Assembly (NCBI GenBank): GCA_902801325.1 | Contig: CADCHQ010000001.1 | Span: 331,701-395,700 of the forward strand | Length of the DNA: 64,000 nt | Reading direction: 5' to 3' | Source: an uncultured Bacteroidales bacterium | GTDB lineage: Bacteria; Bacteroidota; Bacteroidia; Bacteroidales; Bacteroidaceae | Shown here: one piece after another, positions 59,208-64,000 of the stretch | Position numbering within the stretch: position 1 is the stretch's first letter | Layout: each line of letters starts with the position of its first letter | Notes under the pieces: generated by a model | The model's input: the letters and a program-made list of their open reading frames with translations, nothing else | Databases searched by the model: none | Told to the model about the DNA's origin: nothing | Made by a program: the position numbers and the translations under genes

Positions 59208-61667
59208 ATGTCCTCGAAAATGACCACTGAAGAATTCATAAAGAAGGCACGTCAAGTGCATGGGGATAAGTATGATTATTCCAAGGTGGAGTATGTAGAT
59301 TCAAAAACAAAGGTCTGCATTATCTGTCCACAGCATGGTGAATTCTGGCAGAAGCCCGTAAATCATTTGCAGAATAAAGGTTGTCTCAAGTGTGGTAGAG
59401 AAAGAACGGCAACATTTCATAGTAAATCTTTAGAACAATTCCTACAAGAGGCAAAAAAAATTCATGGCAACAAATATGACTATTCCCAAGTGGAATATGT
59501 AAATTATCAAACAAAGGTTACTATTATTTGCCCTAAGCATGGTGAATTTACTCAATCCCCCACCGCTCATTTACAAGGTAATGGTTGCCCTAAGTGCGGT
59601 AACGAAAGAACCTCTTTGCGAATGACAAATGAAAGTTTCATCAATAAGGCCAAGTCTATCCATGGGGATAGATACGATTATTCCAAGGTGGAGTATATCG
59701 ATAATAAAGAGGAGGTTTGTATCATTTGTCGTGAGCATGGAGAGTTTTGGCAAAAGCCCAAAAACCATCTGAGCGGATACGGTTGCCCAATTTGTTCTGG
59801 TCGTAAGAAAATGAGAACAATCGACTTTGTTAAGCGAGCCAGACAAGTACATGGCGACAAATATGATTACTCAAAGGCAGAATACAAAGGAAACTCAGAA
59901 GAAATATGTATCATTTGTCCGGAACATGGAGAGTTTTGGCAAAGGGCCAGCAATCATTTAAAGGGATTTGGATGTAAAAAATGCGGTTTTGTAGCGACTA
60001 GTGCCAAACAAAAGATCTGGACGCGAGAAAGATGCTATGAGACAGCACTCCAGTACAAAGAACTAAACTCTTTTAGCAAAGAGTGTCAAGCAGCTTATGT
60101 TATTGCTCATCGTAATGGCTGGTTACAAGATTACACATGGCTTAGTAGAAGGCAACTGCCCAACGGGTATTGGACTAAAGAACTTGTAATGGAAGAAGCA
60201 CGCAAATATACAAGTTCACATGAATTCAAAGAAGGAAATCCCAAGGCATATAGCGCGGCTCAACGTAACGATTGGATGAAAGAATGCACATGGTTCATTA
60301 AACCAAAGAATGCCAAAAAGTGGAATTATGATACTTGCTATGAAGAAGCAAAGAAGTATTCTACACAATCAGAATTTCGAGTTAATTCTATTACAGCATA
60401 TTGTAAAGCTCGCGACAATGGTTGGTTGGATGATTACACATGGCTTGAAAAGCATATCGCATGGAATTATGATTTATGTATGAGCGAGGCTCGAAAATAT
60501 GAGTACTATCTCGATTTTCGTTACAAATCATTTGATGCGTTTAAAACGGCTCGTAATAATGGGTGGTTAAAACTATATACATGGCTCATTAAAGAACCCA
60601 TTGAACCCTATAATAAGAAATGGAAGTATGACACCTGTTATGCAGAAGCCAAGAAATATAAAACGCGAAGTGAATTTAATAAAAAATGCTCAGGGGCATA
60701 CGATGTTGCAAGAAGAAATGGATGGCTTGATGATTATACATGGATGCCAGACATAACGGCTGAAGATTCAAAAGTTGATAGCGTGTATATTTATTTGTAT
60801 AAAGAGCAAAATGCAGTTTATGTAGGAAGAACATTGATGTATCGTCAGCATATTAGAGATATTGAACATCGTAATATGAGAAATGATACAGTTTACAAGT
60901 TTGCAAAGAAGAATAATTGTGATATTCCTCCAATGCAAATAATCGAAGAGAAACTATCAATTTATCAGGGTAGAGAAAGGGAAGATTATTGGAGGAAACA
61001 TTATGAATCTCAGGGCTATAAAATACTTAATAAAGCAGCCACAGGTAAGAAGAGCGGTTCTTTAGGAGCTATAGGAAGAGGAAAATGGACATTTGAGAAA
61101 GCATACAAGATTGCTCAAGCATTTCAAACTGTCAATGAAATGTGCGAAGAATATGAGTATCTGTACAAAATTTCAAAGGCAAGAGGTTGGTTAGAGAGAT
61201 TCGACTGGTTTAGAGGACAGGAGATAAGAATAGAAAAAGCCACCAAATGGACAGAAGAGGTTTGTCGTGAAGAAGCTCTCAAATATACATCTAGAAAAGA
61301 TTTTCGTAAACACAGCAAGGGTGCATATGACAAAGCCCAAGAATGTGGCTGGTTGAAGGATTACACCTGGCTTTCCCATCACAAGTCGTATTCCGAATGG
61401 GATTATGAGAGTTGTAAAAAAGAAGCTATGAAATATCCTAATAGGAATGAGTTTGGTAAACATTCATATGGTGCCTACACGGTTGCTAGAAAGCAGGGTT
61501 GGCTGGATGAGTTCTATCCAGTACCCCTTCGAAGAGTTTTTGACTATGATACATGTAAACAACTCGTTTCGAAGTATAAAAGTATTAAGGAACTTAGATC
61601 CAATGATAGAAGCCTGTATGAGACTCTTCGAAAGAAACAATGGCTTGATGATTTCTTTCCGGAATAA
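59208..61667 (+). CDS. GIY-YIG nuclease-like protein with four zinc ribbons and nine helical repeats (819 aa)
   Basis: Four DUF723-type zinc ribbons come first (residues about 5-270), each with VHGDKYDYSKVEY followed by a C-P-x-H-G...GCxxC pattern; in the first the ligands are Cys40, His43, Cys59 and Cys62. From about 280 come helical repeats of roughly 45-50 residues with a Y-x-x-C-x-x-E-A-x-K-Y start and an A-R-x-N-G-W-L-D-D-Y-T-W-L end, five before and four after a GIY-YIG domain. That domain (about 526-625) reads VYIYLYKEQNAVYVGR and later IEEKLSIYQGREREDY, with a C-terminal Asn in KILNKA. The gene is visibly more AT-rich than its flanks and has no neighbours that explain it. It may be a homing or defence nuclease, or a transposon-related enzyme. 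Confidence 0.75.
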   Translation: MSSKMTTEEFIKKARQVHGDKYDYSKVEYVDSKTKVCIICPQHGEFWQKPVNHLQNKGCLKCGRERTATFHSKSLEQFLQEAKKIHGNKYDYSQVEYVNYQTKVTIICPKHGEFTQSPTAHLQGNGCPKCGNERTSLRMTNESFINKAKSIHGDRYDYSKVEYIDNKEEVCIICREHGEFWQKPKNHLSGYGCPICSGRKKMRTIDFVKRARQVHGDKYDYSKAEYKGNSEEICIICPEHGEFWQRASNHLKGFGCKKCGFVATSAKQKIWTRERCYETALQYKELNSFSKECQAAYVIAHRNGWLQDYTWLSRRQLPNGYWTKELVMEEARKYTSSHEFKEGNPKAYSAAQRNDWMKECTWFIKPKNAKKWNYDTCYEEAKKYSTQSEFRVNSITAYCKARDNGWLDDYTWLEKHIAWNYDLCMSEARKYEYYLDFRYKSFDAFKTARNNGWLKLYTWLIKEPIEPYNKKWKYDTCYAEAKKYKTRSEFNKKCSGAYDVARRNGWLDDYTWMPDITAEDSKVDSVYIYLYKEQNAVYVGRTLMYRQHIRDIEHRNMRNDTVYKFAKKNNCDIPPMQIIEEKLSIYQGREREDYWRKHYESQGYKILNKAATGKKSGSLGAIGRGKWTFEKAYKIAQAFQTVNEMCEEYEYLYKISKARGWLERFDWFRGQEIRIEKATKWTEEVCREEALKYTSRKDFRKHSKGAYDKAQECGWLKDYTWLSHHKSYSEWDYESCKKEAMKYPNRNEFGKHSYGAYTVARKQGWLDEFYPVPLRRVFDYDTCKQLVSKYKSIKELRSNDRSLYETLRKKQWLDDFFPE

Positions 61668-61723
61668 TGAAAATAAAAACGATGATTAATCATCTCCTTT
61701 AACAAAAAACGCATAACTAATTG

Positions 61724-61758
61724 AGACTCCGAAACTCATGTTTTCGGGGTCTTTTTTT
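61724..61758 (+). terminator. Terminator after the GIY-YIG gene
   Basis: gactccgaaa pairs with tttcggggtc around an 7-nt loop, followed by seven Ts. Confidence 0.9.
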
Positions 61759-61966
61759 GCCCTGAAATTTCCTCAAAAATTGTAGAGCCGTAAAGGCTTA
61801 GATGAATTTCTGCGAAGAATCATCTAATAGAAGGTAAAAAGATTGTTTAACCGATTAAAATTCAGTGAGTTGCCATGAGGACACGATTGGCCGTCCCATG
61901 CGCTAACTGGCTGACAGCGAGAATGAAAGAACATAGTTGATTAACTTTTAAGACTGAGATTTTACA
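61759..61966. other. Gap between the GIY-YIG gene and the motif-pair genes
   Basis: Over 200 bp without a gene. A short ggac/gtcc stem occurs near 61879-61897. A TAACTTTT sequence about 20 bp before the next ATG is a near-match to the -7 box. No stable RNA structure is apparent by eye. Confidence 0.4.
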
Positions 61967-62281
61967 ATGAGAACAATTCGTAATGGCGTGGTGGAAGACA
62001 TACCCCTGCGAGAGGGTGAGGCCACCGTAGATGTGAAGGGCGGACTGGAGATGATGCTAGCGAGCAACGAGGACGCGGCTGTGCGCGACCAGACTCGCAA
62101 GGTGTTCGAACCGCTGCTGAAGAAGGAGACGGCACGAAAGCTGCAGCGCGACGTGAAGCGCAAGGTGAAGGAGATGGAGGAGGCCGACGGCGTGGGGGCT
62201 GTGGTGGTGAACAACCACTTCGAGGCTGGCAGTACGGCACAAGTGTTCAACGGCCCGACAACGGGCGTATTTAAGGAATAG
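61967..62281 (+). CDS. Unknown protein with C-terminal NHFEAGS motif (104 aa)
   Basis: No family recognised. Residues 25-75 are a highly charged helical region with KKETARKLQRDVKRKVKEME, and the last 22 residues (83-104) hold the motif NHFEAGSTAQVFNGPTTG. The same motif starts the next gene product. GC-rich codon use differs from the AT-rich GIY-YIG gene just upstream. It precedes the next gene by 8 nt, so they form a pair. Confidence 0.7.
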   Translation: MRTIRNGVVEDIPLREGEATVDVKGGLEMMLASNEDAAVRDQTRKVFEPLLKKETARKLQRDVKRKVKEMEEADGVGAVVVNNHFEAGSTAQVFNGPTTGVFKE

Positions 62282-62289
62282 AAGAAGGT

Positions 62290-62736
62290 ATGGAAGAGAA
62301 TAAGGACAAGAACGTGGTGAACCATTTCGAGGCGGGTTCGAACTGTCAGGTGTTCAACGCTCCCGTTAGTGGTTGCGTCTTCGCAATGCCTGGTTCAACG
62401 GTGACGCAGAATGCGCTGCAACCGGTGAGGGACCTACCAGAAGAAGAATCGAAGGCGCAGGAGCAACCTGCAGAACTGGCTATGCCACGCGCTCAGGAAC
62501 TATGGGCTGTGGCACAGGAAGAAGGTTGGGTGGACGAACACCTGCAACCCTTGTTGTCGCGACCCATGGCAGCCCTGCTTGCCGACCGCATGGCCGAAGT
62601 GCTGGGCATCAAGGCCAAGTGGAAAGTCTTCGAAAAGATGTGGCACAGGAAGAACATGCGTAACGACTACAATACGGCACTCGACCAACAGCAATGTGAC
62701 GAATACCGAAAAAAGTTTCGACGATTAATCAACTGA
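62290..62736 (+). CDS. Unknown protein with N-terminal NHFEAGS motif (148 aa)
   Basis: The N-terminus carries NHFEAGSNCQVFNAPVSG at residues 11-28, matching 13 of 18 positions of the motif ending the previous protein, then a Met/Gly-rich segment. Residues about 62-148 form a helical domain with the pattern AQELWAVAQEEGWVDEHLQP, LLADRMAEVLGIKAKWKVFE, ending in a basic helix, not recognised. Proteins with this domain layout are, from memory, common on Bacteroidota mobile elements but unnamed. Confidence 0.7.
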   Translation: MEENKDKNVVNHFEAGSNCQVFNAPVSGCVFAMPGSTVTQNALQPVRDLPEEESKAQEQPAELAMPRAQELWAVAQEEGWVDEHLQPLLSRPMAALLADRMAEVLGIKAKWKVFEKMWHRKNMRNDYNTALDQQQCDEYRKKFRRLIN

Positions 62737-62759
62737 TAATCTAAGATTTACGTCTAACC

Positions 62760-62870
62760 GAGAGCTTCGCTCGACACTTCACCGCGAGTATCGGCTGCGT
62801 TTCGGAATAGCTCGAACAAGCTCGGCTCTTCGCTCAACTTGCACGATACTTGCAATGTGATTCAATTCAC
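62760..62870. repeat. REP-like inverted-repeat stretch before the BRO-type gene
   Basis: Overlapping short stems occur: cgagagcttcgctcg, ctcgaacaagctcgg and gtgattcaattcac, with gctcaacttgcacgatactt between. The same style of sequence is common between Prevotella genes. The gap 62737-63073 otherwise holds A-rich tracts (near 62945-62975) and no gene. Confidence 0.5.
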
Positions 62871-63073
62871 AAGCGTTCTTTGAAATTTTGTAACACATGT
62901 ATGCGACACACCCGTGCGGGCGCAAATACCTATTTATAATTCAAAATCTAACAAAACAAAAACAAACAAATCAATCAACCAATTATTAACAATCTGAGTT
63001 GAAGCCGAGGAGGATGTTCTCGAGTAAATGGCCAAAGAATCCGACACTTCTTCTCGCTAAAACCAGATTTATT

Positions 63074-63826
63074 ATGAAAACAAATATTCAAATTTTCGAA
63101 AACGAGATGTTCGGTAAAATCCGAACTTTGACAAATGAGAAGGGCGAAACCTTCTTCGTAGGTAAGGACGTGGCTAAGGCACTGGGGTATTCGAGGCCCT
63201 TGGACGCTCTTGCAAAACATGTTGAAAAAGATGACTCCGCAAAATGCGGACTCATCGACTCAATGGGTAGAAGACAGAAAACCATCGTCATCAACGAGAG
63301 CGGCCTGTACAGTCTGATTCTTTCTTCCAAACTGGACAGGGCTCGCGAGTTCAAGCACTGGGTGACGAGCGAGGTGCTGCCGCAGATCAGGCTGACGGGC
63401 GGGTACATCCCCACCAAGGACACCGACGGACGGCAGCTGACGGACGCAGAGATAGTGGACCGCGCGCACGACATCATCGGTCGCACGCTGGAACTGGTGA
63501 ACAGCCAGAATGCCGACTGCCTGACGGCGACGCAGGTGGCACGGCTGTGGGGCATGGAGGTGCATTCGTTCAACAATCTGCTGGCAGGCATGGGCATCCA
63601 GCACCGCAAGGGCGGACGCTGGCAGCTGGCACCGGAACTGCTGAACTGCGGACTGGCCGAGGAGCGCCTCTACTGCAGCTACAGCCTGAAGGGCAAGTAC
63701 CGCACACAGCGTTATCTGGTGTGGACGCCCGAGGGCGTGCGCTTCCTGGACACGGCGGTGAGGAAACTGCCGCGGAAGGACCCTTCAATGACAAGTGTGC
63801 AACTCAATATTGTGTTTAATGCTTAA
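63074..63826 (+). CDS. BRO/KilA-type phage antirepressor-like protein (250 aa)
   Basis: The ATG at 63074 gives MKTNIQIFENEMFGKIRTLT, then ETFFVGKDVAKALGYSRPLD, which are the BRO-N (Bro/ANT) features, with RAREFKHWVTSEVLPQIRLTG ending that domain. Residues about 130-235 (DAEIVDRAHDIIGRTLELVN, CLTATQVARLWGMEVHSFNNLL) resemble the KilAC or antirepressor C-terminal domain. A longer frame upstream (25 codons) lacks homologous features. It would bind DNA or an operator and marks phage or mobile-element DNA. The first third is AT-rich, the rest GC-rich. Confidence 0.8.
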   Translation: MKTNIQIFENEMFGKIRTLTNEKGETFFVGKDVAKALGYSRPLDALAKHVEKDDSAKCGLIDSMGRRQKTIVINESGLYSLILSSKLDRAREFKHWVTSEVLPQIRLTGGYIPTKDTDGRQLTDAEIVDRAHDIIGRTLELVNSQNADCLTATQVARLWGMEVHSFNNLLAGMGIQHRKGGRWQLAPELLNCGLAEERLYCSYSLKGKYRTQRYLVWTPEGVRFLDTAVRKLPRKDPSMTSVQLNIVFNA

Positions 63827-63901
63827 TGTTCAATTTTCCGCTCGGCGACGTCAGGAGACGCTTGCGTAGTAAAGCGGAGCAAGAATGTTCAATATAAGAC
63901 A

Positions 63902-64000
63902 ATGAGCGTACACATGATATACTATAAGGATGGGGCGAAGATGATGCGCCCCATTCTTACGGCCGCGGAGTACCGAAATCTCCGCAACGGTCAGCGCAGT
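63902..64000 (+). CDS. Unknown gene, start only (window edge)
   Basis: An ATG 76 bp after the BRO-type gene opens MSVHMIYYKDGAKMMRPILT and stays open for 33 codons to the end of the window. The upstream gap holds a small ccgct/agcgg inverted repeat. Too little is seen to name a family; by position a VirE/primase-type element gene is plausible but not supported. Confidence 0.45.
   Translation, partial: MSVHMIYYKDGAKMMRPILTAAEYRNLRNGQRS

Noticed and set aside
61759..61966. Riboswitch or small RNA in the gap
   Set aside because: A short stem alone, without a recognisable conserved core.

Overview
The window is chromosomal DNA of a Bacteroidota bacterium, most likely a Prevotella-type member of the Bacteroidales. 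Support comes from the TAnnTTTG -7 promoter boxes with TTTG about 20 bp upstream, GldH, RicT/PSP1, DUF5683, SufBCDS, a FucO-type dehydrogenase, large secreted proteins ending in a short basic 'G-[IV]-Y-I-[IV]-NG-x-KV' tail, and an HU-like gene followed by a 'smalltalk'-type micro-ORF.

Layout. (1) 1-9957, minus strand: nine tightly overlapping genes read from one promoter (DegT aminotransferase, ATP-grasp, DegT-like enzyme, second ATP-grasp, fused B12-dependent mutase of the glutamate-mutase type, sugar-transfer ATP-grasp, aldo/keto reductase, CapA-like phosphatase, membrane acyltransferase cut by the window edge). It looks like a biosynthetic operon for an unusual amino-acid-decorated surface glycan or small molecule. 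(2) 10067-24816, minus: rnhB, sufSDCB, cvpA-like, infB-nusA-rimP, a small membrane ORF, an S41 protease and a PfkB kinase, with one lipoprotein gene on the plus strand. (3) Two identical tRNA-Asn genes. (4) 25265-31018, minus: a giant surface protein gene broken by two frameshifts. (5) 31579-43727, plus: TonB receptor, lipoprotein, metF, holB, ricT, gldH and a 1368-residue envelope protein. (6) 43902-50016, minus: parA, parB, DUF5683, a MltD-type transglycosylase and relA/spoT. (7) 50527-57553, plus: surE, lpxB, fucO and a large surface protein. (8) 57800-64000: an accessory region with palindromic repeats, smalltalk, HU-like protein, a GIY-YIG/zinc-ribbon giant, a pair of small genes sharing a terminal motif, a BRO/KilA antirepressor-like gene and a truncated ORF.

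The most unusual content is non-coding. Five intergenic stretches hold degenerate arrays with a strict 22-bp period and related unit sequences. GC-rich palindromic elements occur between genes and also, in frame, inside sufS and a large envelope gene. An 83-bp promoter-bearing repeat is stacked four times in front of surE, with a hairpin that changes sequence but keeps pairing. A nested inverted repeat with octamer iterons sits between the HU-like and GIY-YIG genes. The strongest protein-level candidates for something undescribed are the B12/ATP-grasp operon, the GIY-YIG repeat protein and the NHFEAGS-motif gene pair.

All calls come from reading the sequence. Family assignments are by motif recognition and were not tested by database search.
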